A DNA stretch of 64,000 bases from Otis tarda (taxonomy: Eukaryota; Chordata; Aves; Otidiformes; Otididae). Shown here piece by piece: positions 19,741 to 31,740 of the stretch. The position numbers were made by a program, and so were the translations under genes. The stretch spans positions 2,922,501 through 2,986,500 of the forward strand of contig CM048576.1 in the NCBI GenBank assembly GCA_026413225.1, given 5' to 3'. The notes below the pieces were generated by a model. It saw only the letters and a list, made by a program, of their open reading frames with translations, searched no databases and was not told where the DNA came from. Each line of letters starts with the position of its first letter. Within the stretch, counting starts at the first letter, position 1.

Positions 19741-21954
19741 ATGCCTTCCCCTCTGACTCGATGCTTGCCCATCCTCCCCTGATAGCCCCCACCCAGGCCA
19801 GCACTCTTCCCAAGTTACCCATGGGCAGTGCTCAACCTCCCGTGCAGCTCTCGAGTCTTCTCATCTACCATTTCTGGGCCACCTCATCCATTCTTTCACC
19901 TCTTTGCTGGCATGTGCCCTTCTCTTACAGCTCTACCTGCCCCCATGTCCTTCAAAGTAGCCACTGGCGCAGCTTTGACCATCTCTGGAGTTTAGGTAAA
20001 GCATCAGAAGAGATACTCTTGGGAATGACTGTGACCTGGATGGATGTAGGTGGGTCAACATGGTTACCCAAAATCAGCCTCCACGCGCACAGCCAACATC
20101 TGTCAGACTTACACATGTAGTCATCTTTACGTACATTCAATGTGCCAAGAGACTTCAGTCAGACATACCATAATCCTGCTTCACGCAGCATTGTGCTTTG
20201 AGGCACCTAAAAAAAACCCCTGTCTCAATTGTCAGAACGACTGATCCTTCCCTAATCCCATTTGCTTCCCGAAGAGCGAGTGACGCTGCGTGATTCCTGA
20301 TGATGTTAAGTATCAGGTCTATAGAGCCGGGGACACCAGGCTCCAAACCATAAATGCAAGTTAGAGGGGTTGGCTTCAGACTACTGAAATTTTGGCCTTC
20401 TACTTGATTTTCATCTTTCTATGGTGGGAAACTCAGGAAGAATCTAGACTGGGCAAGTCTAGACTATAGCCTCTGTTCTGGGGACTTATTTTTCATCAAT
20501 CTGCCTGAAACTGCAGAAATTCAGTATTTCCACATTTTATTTTGCACTACGTACACGCACTGGGGTTTTTGTGGTTGGAAAATGACGCTTCTCAGAAAAA
20601 CTGATCTTGCTAGTAACTCTGGCCCAAGTCTGAAACCATTCTGAAAGGTGTGATCACATCACTAAAAACACCAAAACTCAGCAAAACCACACCACCACCG
20701 CAGCCAACATTTTCAGATGGGTTCCTCCTAGGTTAGGAAATTGAGCCATTTGTGAAAAAAAATCCACAAGTGAATGTGAGAAGTCACAAACAAGGAGATC
20801 ATTAGAGCTTCCAGTCAACTTATCTCGCTAGCATTTCTTTCAGCATCTAATTATAGCTTTCTTGCACCAGAGAAGCCACAACTTATTGCCATTATGCCCT
20901 CCCTCTGTGTATCCCCATAAGAGTTGGGCTTAGAAGTCTCATTAGACCTTGAAGTATCTAAACCAGACTCCTATGGCTTGGACCATCACTTGAGACCTTT
21001 CCAGCTGGCCTTTCTTTCACCACGTCACCTTCTGGCCACCTGAAGATAGAAGGAGCATGAGGGCTAGCTCAGAGGTGATGATGTTCCAATCTAGTGCCTG
21101 GTACGTGACTTGAGATGAGGCATGAAAATTGTGGGGGAAACCAGACAGGCAGAAGAGGGGAAAAGTTAGCAGCTCTCTTTCATTCTTGGGACGTCCACAG
21201 AGAAATGATCCCTCCTTCACTGAAAGATGAATGGGCAGCTGTACAGGTTATGAGGGAGGTTTTATTGCAGATCAATAAATCTGTGTCAGAGACCCCATCT
21301 GGAGGGAGTTTTAATTTAAAGAAAAGAGTGATGAATGCCGAAAGACAATAAATCAAAAAGTTGTGAAACCCCATCGGCATTAACCTTCTATCAACAGAAA
21401 CGCAGGCTTTGGGACATGTGTGGGGACAAGAGTTTGCCGGTCCCGTGGACCTGGGTACCAGGGCCACGCAAGACAAGAGCATCAGCAGGGATCAAGGAGT
21501 TGAAAGAAACCCAGGATTTATTATGGCGGTGCTATCAGAGATCAGTGGGTGTCAGTGGCAGATAGCTCTCTCAGATCCAAATCAGAGAGAAAGCTGGAAA
21601 AAATAAACCAGGGAGAGCTCACAGCAACAAACTTGAGACAGGACTGACAGCAAGAAGGGAGTATCAGAGATTATCTGACATCTCTCTGCTCGAAACATAA
21701 GGAAAAAAAACTTCCTCCAAAGCCCTCCCTTTCATCATGTGGCTTTCTCCATCTGCTAGGCGCCGGCTCAGCTCCGAAACAGAAGTCAACCGCGGGCTCC
21801 AGTCACAGGGACGACAGCGCAGCTCTAGCCGGGACGCGAGGACGCATCCGTAACCCAAGCTAACCCAAACCCGGCCAAAGACAACGGCAAGGGAGGCTGG
21901 GAGGTTTCCAAACATCTTCAACACCAGTTGCTTTGAAACTTCGGAAATCTGCGC
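19741..21954. other. Non-coding stretch, no gene seen
   Basis: Short open frames (19725-20120 plus is the longest) without recognisable domains. TCTAGACT occurs twice about 15 bp apart near 20443-20465. No transposon signature was recognised. Confidence 0.6.
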
Positions 21955-22230
21955 TTTTTCTAAATTCCTGAGCCGTGCTATTAATCTTATCTTCCATTAG
22001 GAAAACGAGAGCTTTTTAAAAATCCAATTTACTTTTCACCATATACACTTCAGGTTAACTTTATTTTTCACGTTACTCGGCTTGAACTAAGCAATAATCA
22101 TTTCCAGATTAATGACGATAATTTCAAACGCTTTCGGAGCAGGCATCTTAATATCCTCTCCGACCAGCGGAGAATTTCCTGTTCTACAACAAGATTACAT
22201 TTAGTAAGATTAAACACGTTTCTGTTTGGC
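21955..22230. promoter_or_regulatory. Conserved-element-like AT-rich block
   Basis: Contains CTATTAATCTTATCTTCCATTAGG, AATCCAATTTACTTTTC, CAATAATCATTTCC, AGATTAATGACGATAATTTC and TAGTAAGATTAAAC. GATTAA/TAATC-type cores recur at least four times. Repeat-free and well separated from GC-richer flanks. Confidence 0.35.
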
Positions 22231-24039
22231 TGGCGGCGATACGGACTTCACAAAAGACTCTTGGCAGCACTCTCCATCCAGGAATGCACAAACATGGTCC
22301 TCCCACCTCCCAGAAAAACGCAACAATTAATTTTAAAACATACGCTTCTGTAGCAGGTCCTGGAAATAGCCATCCTGCTTGAAAAACAGTCCTATGCTAC
22401 ACTGAGCTCTGATACTGGACTCAAATGCCACTTTTTATACCTAATTCCATTAATTTAACCCTCAAAAAAAAAAAAAAAAGTGTTGTCTTGCTAAAATGCT
22501 TGTTGGCTCCCCAGGCTGTCGGAGCAAGGGAAAGACTCAGCAGGTTTAGATCTCAGACGCGCTTCACATAACTGGGTACGTGCCACCAGCCCCATCCTGC
22601 AACGGGGAAACTGAGGCCAAGCGAGGCGATGCTACCACTTAAGCGACGCTTAAATTGAAAACACAAATTAGACGCCGGAGGATGTAGATGAGCCAACTGA
22701 AGGGGTGTTGTCCAGAGGGGCTAACGTTGGTGAGATCAGAAAGATCCCACTGTTGTGTTTTATCCCCCTTCTAACAAATTCCATTTCCTTTAAAAAGACA
22801 AATACTACAATACGAGAGGATATTTCACATTGGCTCTCGAGGGCTTTTTACGGGCTTTGAGCCACCAAAAGAAGAGAGAAAGCACAGCAGGCACTCCAGC
22901 TGCAAAAGGCAAGCTGACGAGTTGATGGAAAACATGGACCAGTTTGGATGCACAGACGATGCTCCTGCAATTCAGGAGCTGATTGGAGAAGGAAACTGCA
23001 GGGATAAATGGAAAAGCAACAAAAACGCAATCAGAAAGACACGAAGGAGCTCCCTCCACTAAAATTACACTACGTTGTTGGTCATCTTCCCCCGAGGCCC
23101 AGCTCAGATCTCCCTGGGAGAACTTAACCACAGACAGGACCAAAACCCAAACACAATTCCCTTTCAGGCATGGAGAAGGCAAACCGGTCAGGAATTCCCA
23201 GACCTTCACTAATGACCTGGACGTCACCTGTAATTCACTGAGCTGCCAGCCCCAGAGGCCTGAGCCCGAGTTTTCAAGGTAGCGATGTTTCCCCGAGCGA
23301 TAGCTCAAAACGCCTGGAGCCATTCAGAACAGAACTGCTTAAAAAAAAGAAATAAATTCCATTTAAACAAAACCCACAAACCCTTCTGTCAGATGGGAAT
23401 GGGCAACACTAAGGCAGGAGAACTACACAATTAGCATCCGTCTCTGCAGCAAATGTCTAATTAGAGCTCGTCTTTCCAAAGAAATTTTACTGGTTTTGTA
23501 TTTTTAAGCGAGATAGGAGAGACCTGAGGAACTCCCAGCTGCACGATGGGGTTTGGTGTACAAAAAAGGCCCCAGCAGCATTGTCTGGACAGGTGGAGAA
23601 GCCCCGGGCCCACAGAATTCTTGGGATACCGTGTGGTTTGGCCAAGGGTTCCCCCTCTTTGCAGCAAATCTGTGCCAGAAACGGGCTGTGGGGGGAGATG
23701 TGCAACGGTGCTGGGGACCGCCAGGCCATTCCCAGAGATACTGTCACTTGCCCTCCTCGCTTTGATCCATCACCCCCTTTTTTTCCATTTATTTTATTTT
23801 TCCCCAAAGGACACTTGCTTCCATCACAAGCCCCATCGTCAGCAGCGTCACTTTTTAATCGAGGGTCTTTTGAGACCCCGGTCTCTCTCAGAGCCCAACA
23901 TCTCCTCCCAGGGCAGGTGAAAAAGAAGTTTTCTCCCTGCTCAAACCTGAAGCTTTTGACAGAGAGGCAGAAAGAAGAGCCAGGGCGAATATTAGTGCTT
24001 CAGCTTTTTGGGTCACCATTAAAAAGGATCATGTGAAAG
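22231..24039. other. Non-coding stretch, no gene seen
   Basis: Contains an A15-16 run at about 22464-22479 and a MIR-like fragment at 22555-22650. A region at 22805-23323 is open on the minus strand for 172 codons and partly open on the plus strand, with no recognisable domain. The rest is unstructured. Confidence 0.55.
22555..22650 (+). mobile_element. MIR-like ancient SINE fragment
   Basis: GCGCTTCACATAACTGGGTACGTG is followed after about 15 bp by GGGGAAACTGAGGCC and AGCGAGG. The order and spacing resemble the MIR core (GCGCTTTACAT ... GATGGGGAAACTGAGGC ... GAGAGG) with an internal deletion. The GGGAAACTGAGGC string is the most persistent part of MIR. Family assignment by eye is tentative. 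Confidence 0.5.
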
Positions 24040-26249
24040 GAGGTCAGATAAATATTTAACATGGTTATTAATATCTCTCCTAATTTCATTCCTCCTCCCC
24101 GGCTCCTCCCTTTAACTCTTCATCTCTTCGATTTACGCAGTTGATCCCTTTTAAGAAGGTCGGCTGGGATCATAGGACAGCGCTGGCTGGCAGAGGGGGA
24201 GCAGAAAGAGATGGCTGCAGCCTTCCTCCCGGGGAGCGCGGCCATCCCACGGCTGGCGACGGACGCCGAGCCATCAACGATACCCTCGGGTTTCTACTCC
24301 CAGGCGCACGGCAGCGTTCAGCCCCAGTATCAACTGGGATTTAGTGGTGCAAACCAGTGCTGGCCACGCACTCTCAGAGATGCTCATGCACGCGCAAGGG
24401 TGAAGATCTGGTGCAGAAGTGCTGCCAGATCCCAGGGAGCAATGAGGAGGCCCATTATTCCGGCCAAAAGGGGTACGTGCATGCCCCAAAAGGGCCCATC
24501 AGTGCTTACAGACCAGCAGGAACACAAAGCAGATGCCCCAAACCAATGCCAACTCTGTTTATGCACCACCGAACCCACAATGGTGGGGTTTTTCCCTGTT
24601 TTTCCATGGGGGAGACAGGATCAGGTCCCGTTTTCCTCCTTCCTCAGCCACCTCTGTCTGGGGAAGGCAGGTCTGAGCCGCCGATAGCGCCGATATACGC
24701 ACCGCCTTGGCTGATTTGGGAACTTTGCAGCTGAATATCATGGTTTTTTGGGGTGGGTTTTTTTTTTTTTTTAAGCCTTATTTACAGATTTCACAACATA
24801 CACCTACAGCTTATACCCCTCCACATTTTACCTGCTGTCCTACACTGCCATCCTGCCATCATTTCTTAAAACAATATTCCTTCAGGGAGAAAACAGGAGC
24901 ACCTCATCCAATTTTCCTACACAAATGGCCCAAGCACAAAGTGCTTGGGGTTTTTAGGTCGCTGCTCCTGCACCCTTTCCCTCCCTGGAAGAGGATGCCA
25001 ACAGCTCCTCATCCCCTTCGTACACCCAAAAATCAATTTCTCCTGGTCTCCACGCCCTGCTCGCTGGCTGCCAGGCTGCCTCTGAAAATTTACGGCTCCG
25101 CCGCGTGACTTAGGGCCAGGTCTGGTTAAAAATAAAAGGATCCTGACTTGAGCAGATGTAAGTCATCCTGTGCCACGCTGAACCCTGGCAAAACAATAGC
25201 TAGATAAATAATTTTTAAAGGCTAGAGAAAGAAACTCATTTCTCTTGCTTGGGTCTTGCAGATAGAGCCTGCTAAAGAGAGAGGCACCCAAGGGCAAAAA
25301 GGAAAAAGCCAGCAGCCCCGCTGCCAGCACACAGGACGTGAGATTCCTTCTCCATCTTCTGGCATCGCTGTCGCTGTTTAAACCCACTTCAAAGATAAAA
25401 TTATTCACCACCTCCTCAGCCTTTCTCTGGTGCTTCTCGTGACAGCGTTAAACGCTTCACAAACATCTTCGCATCCCTCCCTTGGTTTCAATATCTGTCC
25501 CGGGCCCCCGGCAGTCCAGTCTCCCCAAGTAACCTTTGCCAGCAAGAGAGAAGGAAAAGAAAACAGAGCACCAAACCCAACTGAACATCCAGGGGGATGA
25601 GGATGACCTTCAGCCACAGATAAAACAAACAGTTCAGACCCACGGCGGGGGCGGGATATTTGCATACTTGTACTCAGGCATCTAAATTAAGAAACCGGTC
25701 TCCCTCGACAAAGATGGGCGAGAGAGCTGCTTCTGCAGGAGGTCACGCAAGGAGAGGCCTGTCTGCTGCGGGACAAGGAGTTCTGCCAGGGGAAGCCAGC
25801 CTCGCTGCTTTGTGGGACGGCTCCGAGGGACCAGGACAGGGGATGCTCGGCAGGGACGGCACCTCGAGGACCACACCGCTCCTCAGAGGTCCAGCCCCAG
25901 GAGGTGGACATCTCCCAGGCTTGGTTCTCCTGGTTTGGTTATACCGGAGAAGCACGGCGGCTGCTTAAGGGCTGAAACCAGCCCTTAAGATCTTATTTGC
26001 ATGCTTTTCTTCCTCCAAACCATCCTTTTCTTCCTCCAGACCTCCCTTCTCTCTGCCTTTTCCAGTCCCCAAAAGGTCTGCTGCTAAGCCGGGGTTGCCA
26101 TAATAACAAGACAACCCCTCGGCTGGTTCGGGTGGGGAAAAGCGCCCATGTACAGCGCCATCCTCCTCTCCCAAAATAAATAAATAAGGGCTGGGGGTGG
26201 GGGAACAGAGAGAGATGCTTAGTGTCACTTTGAGAGCAGCGCGGAGCAG
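24040..26249. other. Non-coding stretch, no gene seen
   Basis: Begins with a small AT-rich patch (GATAAATATTTAACATGG, GTTATTAATATC, 24045-24085). The frame at 24211-24687 starts with ATG but shows no recognisable product. T-run at 24761-24772. Two perfect POU octamers on the minus strand (ATTTGCAT at 25658-25665 and 25995-26002) lie 337 bp apart. Confidence 0.55.
25658..26002 (-). promoter_or_regulatory. Pair of POU octamers
   Basis: ATTTGCAT occurs at 25658-25665 and at 25995-26002, perfect octamers in the same orientation. Octamers also occur at 8154, 15116 and 56951, making at least five in the window, where about two would be expected by chance in 64 kb. Confidence 0.28.
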
Positions 26250-26500
26250 AAATTATGGCAATTTCCTGTAACTGGAATCAAATGCCCAACTTGCTGGCTC
26301 GCAGCAGGCACTACCATTAATTCAAACACTTGTGCGAGAGCCGGGTTTCCATTAAAGGGGCCAATTTTGAGTCCATTTCCCTGATAAACAGACAGCAGCT
26401 AGGCTCCTAAATTGAGCCTTGATAGATTTGATTAGGGCAGAGTTTGCACAGGTTGTGATTTTGGCCAGGAAAACTGCTGTTTGATGCAGAGCAAAAATCG
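26250..26500. promoter_or_regulatory. Conserved-element-like block
   Basis: Contains GCAATTTCCTGTAACTGG, CCATTAATTCAAACAC, CCATTAAAGGGGCC, GGGCCAATTTTGAG, CTAAATTGAGCCTTGATAGA and TTTGATTAGGGC segments. Repeat-free and distinct from GC-rich flanks. Enhancer-like texture only. Confidence 0.3.
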
Positions 26501-27604
26501 CACTCGAAATCCTCCAGCGCTGGCGAGGGGCTGGGAGATGCCCCGCATCCCGGCACCGTCCCAATTATCCGTGGCGGATATCGCTGAGCGGCAAAACGTT
26601 AGGGGAATTGGAGAGATTAGCCGCTGTAAAAACAAAAAATGTTATTTAAACAAGGCGTAACGAAGTCCAGCTATCTCCTGCTGGCTGCGGTGGGGACTGG
26701 CAGAGCTTTTTCCAGCCCCAGGTAGGGACAACGAAGCTGCAAGGAGCTCTGCTATCCAGGATCCGGATCTGGGTCTTTAGACTTGAAAGGAGCAAGCATA
26801 CGGGGAAGGGGGCATCGCTTTTTCTGCCCGGTCCCAACCTAAGTGAGTATCTCACCAGCCTTGCCTGAAAATCAGGACCACAGCTTGCTGCGTTACATCC
26901 CTGGGACACGGATATTTGGGAGCAGGCGGGCCCTCCTCTTCTCCCCATCCCAAAGCGAGCTGTCACCGCGCCATCCCTCCAGGAAAGGGCTGTAATCCGC
27001 CCCGAGATGGGGAGCGGGATTCAGGATTCCCCCTGCAAAGGATGAATATTCATTCCAGCATTAAGTCCCCTATCAGGGCTGCCAGGCAGGTGGTATTAAG
27101 ACCGGCTCTCCCGAGAGTTTTGTTTTATTCTCGGGAAGCAGAGCCCTGACTTTGAGACACAATCACTCACTCCAGGGAAGCTCGTTCGCTCTGCCGGGGA
27201 ATTGAAAGCGCGGCGGAAAGGCGACAGCAAAACGACAGCCTGGCAACGCCTCGCCCGTGCGCAGATGCTCGCAGGGTCCGGCTGCAAAGCCCCGGCTCCT
27301 CGCTCAGCCTGGGGTGCAAGGCCTGTTTGAAGGCAAAGGCAGTGCGAAAGAAAAAAGAAATAATCCATTTTCCGCTGGGGCCGAGTGCCGCGGTGGCGGT
27401 TACCGAGGTACTCTGTAACCCTTGGTCATCGCACAGGGCCGTAGGACTCTCCGGAAGAGGCTGTGTAGCCGGTTCCCCCAGGGAAGAGCAGTTGGGATTT
27501 TGAAGCAAAGGGGGGACAAAGTATTTCCTGCTATTGCTCAGCAGCCAGGATGCCCGAGCGAGAAACAAAAACCCTTCGCAGGCATGTGCCAGGCTCCCGG
27601 AGTG
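26501..27604. other. Non-coding stretch, no gene seen
   Basis: G+C-moderate with CpG-containing patches at 26500-26590 and 27170-27310. Overlapping open frames on both strands have no recognisable product. Confidence 0.55.
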
Positions 27605-27705
27605 CAAGCGCCTAATGAAAACATTTGCAATTACAATGATAATATTATGATTTTAAAAGGAATTAGATTCTGCTGACCTAAATATTAACTGTGCAGCAAG
27701 TCGTG
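27605..27705. promoter_or_regulatory. Compact AT-rich homeodomain-core block
   Basis: CCTAATGAAAACATTTGCAATTACAATGATAATATTATG-like sequence followed by GGAATTAGATTC and CTAAATATTAACTG: five TAAT/ATTA cores in 100 bp. A sharp AT-rich island between GC-richer flanks. Confidence 0.3.
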
Positions 27706-29994
27706 GCTACGTGGGCTTCTTAAAATAAGATTGCACAGCTTCTTCCCGAGGATTTACGGGTGCACGGGGCGGGAGACAAAGCGATGCTGCAGGAACCTAC
27801 AGCAGCCCTCGCCCCCACACCTGCCCGTGCAATACGCTGCCTCAGTCTCCCCGCCTTTGCAAACAGACAAAAAAGGCTAAAATGGAAGATAAGCGTCGAG
27901 AGCGTGGAATACTTTCGCTCTTTAAAAAAAAAAGAAAAGAAATCGTCACAGAAAGATGTTTCTCTCTTCTGAAATTGCGCGGTGTTAAACTCCTGAGCGG
28001 TTGTGACAGGTGCTATAACAGCAGCATTCATTACCAGTTTTGTTCTGTTTAATGCTCCTCGCTCACGTGCTCCTCCCCAGAGCCCGCTTTACTCCTCCTC
28101 AGACACCGCACCGAGTCTGATGCCTCTTAACCCTGTAATTGGGATCACGGCATCCCCAAGGATGCCAAGCCTAACGGCCCGTCCTGCCAGGCCCCATCAG
28201 TCGGGACGTCACTCCGTCTTGCCTTCCAGATATACCCAAGGCCACTTTCTCGCTCTGAAATTCACCTTCCTTGAGGGTTTTGGGGCACCTCGACCCGTTT
28301 TTTAGCACTGGCATCCCTCCGTCCCACTGTACGGGACCAGGTTGTCACCAATCAGCTGGATACGTGCCTCTTCCTGCAACCCATTCAATGGAAGACGAAG
28401 CACCCACAGCTGCACTAACAAATATTTTTGGGTGGTAGAAGGTGGTTTGTCCACCTCTGTCCTTGAGGTTTTAATAAAATAACAGCTAAAGCTCTTTGGG
28501 ACTGCATGGACATGTCAGAAAAGCTAAGCTATTTCCCATATGTTTCTCGAAGAGCGCAGCTGGCCGGCGTTCCCCATTCGCACGGATGAAGGCAGGCGTA
28601 AAACACCCGCTTCAGCCTGCGCAGGGGTAGGAACGAGCACAGGGTCTGCTGACACTCCCTGCATTCCAGCACCTGGTCGCCTCTATTTATCAACAGCTAC
28701 AAGGCTTTTTCCTGCTCAAGACACCCCCTTCCCGCACTGGGTAACCGGCGGGTGATTGAAAAGCAGCTCAGTCTCCATCGGGGAGGAAGTTAATTATAGC
28801 TACACCATCGCGCCGCGGACACGCCGCAGCCAGGGTCTGATGAGAAACCTTTTCCCTTCCCTTTGGACGGTGAAGACGAACATATTTAATCCCTCCGGCG
28901 CTATTCGCAGAGCCCGGCGAGCTCGAGAAGATTCATGGTTGGTTTCTTACAGCGCTGCTCTTCCTGCTAACGACGCCCTTCCTTGCTAATAGATGCTGGA
29001 TGGGATTGGCATTACTCAGAAAGGGGCACCGTAAAACGGCATCACCGGATGATGATACAGCTGGGAAGTCCAAGCATCACTCGGGGGGTGTCACGGGGGT
29101 CCCTCCTTGCCCAGCCTTCCTGAGCAAAAGCAGAGGGAGAAATAAATGCATCGTTGCCCTGCTTCCCCATGAGAGAGGGGAAAAAACCCGACAGAGGGTT
29201 GCCGTGAGCCAGCTCGGATGCCGAAGGTGCCAGCGTGACGCGAGGCTTGGTCCCTAGAATAGTCCAGAAAGCTGCAATAGTAAGAAATTCCCTTTCTCTG
29301 GCTGAGAAACCAGCAAAAAAAAAAAAATGCCATGCCCTCCTTCCCCTAAAGAGAACAACAGGAATCAGGAGCAACCTTAGAAACGCGCATGGTTTCTTTT
29401 TGATTTTCAACAGCATCCTATCAAAACATCCCATAAAAAATGAATCTGAGTATGTTTTGTAAATTATAGATTACCCAGAAGCGACCCTTCACTAAAAAGA
29501 CCGGTGCCAAGCTGCAATTCCGGCAGCGTTTCAGCAGAGCAGGCTGGGCAGGAGGTCACAGCAGTCAGAGCAGCGTGTTCTCTCTGTATTATTATTATTC
29601 CGACTCAGAAATAATACTGGCGCTCTACACGAGGCAGGCACGTGGGAAAAGAGAAGATGGGTGGTGAGGGGTGGAAAGGAGCAAGGACGGGGCTAAAATT
29701 GTCTTTATTCCCTTTATCTCGCCCTGACTGACTGAAGGTAGAAGTCATAACGCAGCTGGGCGGAAAAGAAATCGCTTCTCTTCCCTCCCTGCTTGAGTCC
29801 GCCTCTGACTAACCCGAGATATTCTTGCAAAATCAAGGTTTTACGACCAAAGGGAGCGAAACACTTGCTCTAACCACGCAGTCTGGGGCACGAAGCCGTA
29901 CCTCTGGGTTGCTAATGATCCAGGGATGGGGCGACTGATGCTCCACCTACGCGATGCTCCGCGGTCGGGGTTTTATTTCACTCTTCTCTGCAGG
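27706..29994. other. Non-coding stretch, no gene seen
   Basis: Contains a short MIR-like string at 27836-27862 on the minus strand, A-runs near 27921 and 29315-29327 and a TTATTATTATT run near 29589. Open frames are short and unrecognised. Confidence 0.55.
27836..27862 (-). mobile_element. Possible MIR-like remnant
   Basis: GCTGCCTCAGTCTCCCCGCC on the plus strand is one change from the reverse complement of the MIR core string GGGGAAACTGAGGC. Only this short core is recognisable, so chance cannot be excluded. Confidence 0.25.
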
Positions 29995-30290
29995 TATCGG
30001 AGCAGAGCAGGCTGAAAAGGTTTAATATTAAAGACACCTCGTGCCAAAAGGAGCCCTGAGAAAGTGATATTTGGCTTTTCTGCGAATTTCCAGGGAGCTT
30101 TCTATTTCTCCTCCTTTGTCTGGCAATTCTTTTCGAACACCGGTAGCGAGATCGGCCAATTACCATAATTGGGTCACCCCTAAAGATTGTGATGGACACC
30201 CAGGGCAACCTACCAGAGACAATCTGACTTATGGCTCATTACGCGCTTGAGCTTGACAGGTTGTTTCAGTAACGGGCAGCAAAGCCATCA
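29995..30290. promoter_or_regulatory. Conserved-element-like block
   Basis: Contains GGTTTAATATTAAAGACACC (with TTTAATATTAAA, a 12-base palindrome), GAAAGTGATATTTGGC and TAAAGATTGTGATGG. An inverted CCAATT/AATTGG pair spans 30156-30172. Repeat-free, about 295 bp, followed directly by a GC/CpG-rich patch. Confidence 0.35.
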
Positions 30291-30560
30291 GAGCAAAGGC
30301 ACCGGGGAAAACCCGGGGGCCGCGCAGCCCGCGAGGCTGGAGAGTTGTGCCAAAGCCCACAGCGTCACCGCCGGGCAGGCTGCTTTTGGCCACGGGCCGG
30401 GGGGACGTGGCGCGGGCCGCGTAGGGGTTGATTTGCAGAGGGTTGAGCTGCAAACACAGCCCCAGCCCCCGCTATCGATGGGATGGATGTTCCACCTGCG
30501 CATCGGTGCAGCTTGGAAACGCGGCGGCCCGAAGATCAGACCAAGATCCCGAACGCCGCA
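30291..30560. other. CpG-rich patch
   Basis: About 270 bp with frequent CpG and long G/C strings (CCCGGGGGCCGCGCAGCCCGCG, CGGGCCGGGGGGACGTGGCGCG). It may be a small CpG island or an unmethylated island beside the AT-rich block at 29995-30290. No TATA box, initiator context or following first exon could be identified. Confidence 0.4.
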
Positions 30561-31231
30561 GGGCTCAGGTTCATCCAAATCTGTGTTTTATCTTATATTT
30601 TGGAGATATTTTAAATACTAGAAGGTTGGCTGCTGGTTTCTGTAATGGTTAAGGAAAACTGCCTGCTAGGTCCTGGTCTTTGCCCATCTCTGGCCTTAAC
30701 ACTCTTGAGTTGAAAGGGTCAAGAATCAAGAATTTATCTTCAGCCTGCGTGGTGCACGGTCAAAGCACGCTCGCTTCCGTAACCGACAGCTCGTAGGAGA
30801 AAAGGAGTAAAAAGGTCGATTTCTTCCTAAACTCCTACAGGATTCCTTCAAAAAGCCCAGTCCCAAATCCTGATCTTCTCTTGCCCCACCAGCACCAAGC
30901 CTGGATCACCAGGATGGATTTTTACCACCCCATCCCTTCCGAGGAGGGATCCTGCTCCCTTTCCCCTTCATCACCGCTATTAATGCCCCGCAAACACGTC
31001 TCCACCCAACCCACGTGCAGCCCGACAGCTCCGCTGAGGAACATCTCTCTCTGAGCCGCTAAAGGACTGCGAAATCAGGATGGAACAGATGTTTTAAGGA
31101 CTTCATAAATCCGTGAAGATAAAAAAAACCACCCACCCAGCACTTTCTAACAAACCCCAGTGCTGACGGACTGGCACATCAGAAATAAATACAACCACCC
31201 AGAGAAACCTTCCGATAAACCTCCCCCGTGC

Positions 31232-31270
31232 TATATTCTATATATTTTATATACATGTATGCATATATAT
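31232..31270. repeat. Imperfect TA microsatellite
   Basis: CTATATTCTATATATTTTATATACATGTATGCATATATAT-type alternating pyrimidine-purine sequence over about 39 bp, a degenerate (TA)n. Confidence 0.7.
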
Positions 31271-31335
31271 GAGCGTGTGCATACTGGAATACTCATGCTC
31301 AAAAAAAAAAGAGCCAAATTTAGACCAATATGACT

Positions 31336-31505
31336 AAAAAAAAAATCTTCCTGCCTCCCTCCCACCTCTTCCCAGGCTTCCTTTGCTCCCATTAATCTGA
31401 CCAGCTCCCCCACCGCCCGCCATGTCCCTCTGTCCTCTCCCTCCCACGGCTGTTGTCGCTCCCCAACTCCCCCCCACCACCATCATCTCCCCCAGTAACT
31501 CCTCA
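31336..31505 (+). repeat. Long pyrimidine-rich tract
   Basis: About 170 bp of C/T-dominated plus strand (TCTTCCTGCCTCCCTCCCACC, CTCTGTCCTCTCCCTCCCACG, CAACTCCCCCCCACCACC). Such tracts can bind poly-C or PTB-type proteins if transcribed, or form H-DNA or i-motif structures. It borders an AT-rich block starting near 31510. Confidence 0.55.
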
Positions 31506-31509
31506 CCAA

Positions 31510-31740
31510 ATTCCAATGAGGTTTTCTAATGAGACTAATTAATTTTCTGCCCGAGTTAATAAGACTGTCTGCAGTTCAGAAATAATTGGACTTCCCAAAC
31601 ACCAATATCCCCTCCCTTCCCCTCTCTCTCTCGGTAGCAAGCAGTGATAGGGCTCCTTAATAATTCAAAATCAGCCTCGGTTTTTTCAAGTGGTGGTTTT
31701 GCATTACTAGAGTTATTTAGTTTTTTCATTAACAGGGACA
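31510..31740. promoter_or_regulatory. Conserved-element-like AT-rich block
   Basis: Contains TTTTCTAATGAGACTAATTAATTTTC, GAGTTAATAAGACTG, AGAAATAATTGGAC, CCTTAATAATTCAAAATC and GCATTACTAGAGTTATTTAG. Many homeodomain cores; interrupted by a CT-rich patch near 31610-31630. Confidence 0.33.

Larger units (their letters stand above)
30561..31509. other. Non-coding stretch with AT microsatellite and pyrimidine tract
   Basis: The string CTGGCCTTAACACTCTTGAG (30689-30708) resembles the end of an old CR1 tail but is too short to call. A TATATA-rich patch occupies 31232-31270 and a C/T-rich tract runs from about 31336 to 31505. No gene seen. Confidence 0.55.

Noticed and set aside
22805-23323. 172-codon minus-strand open frame
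   Set aside because: No recognisable domain; the plus strand is also open for 99 codons within it; no polyadenylation or splice arrangement that makes sense.
24211-24687. ATG-initiated frame beginning MAAAFLPGSAAIP
   Set aside because: Alanine-rich start looks gene-like, but there is no Kozak-supported first exon, no recognisable domain and no donor giving a sensible continuation.
30689-30708. Possible fourth old CR1 tail (CTGGCCTTAACACTCTTGAG)
   Set aside because: Only about 20 bases match and the expected upstream segment is absent.
31232-31270. TATA-box promoter
   Set aside because: It is a degenerate TA microsatellite with no initiator or downstream transcript structure.
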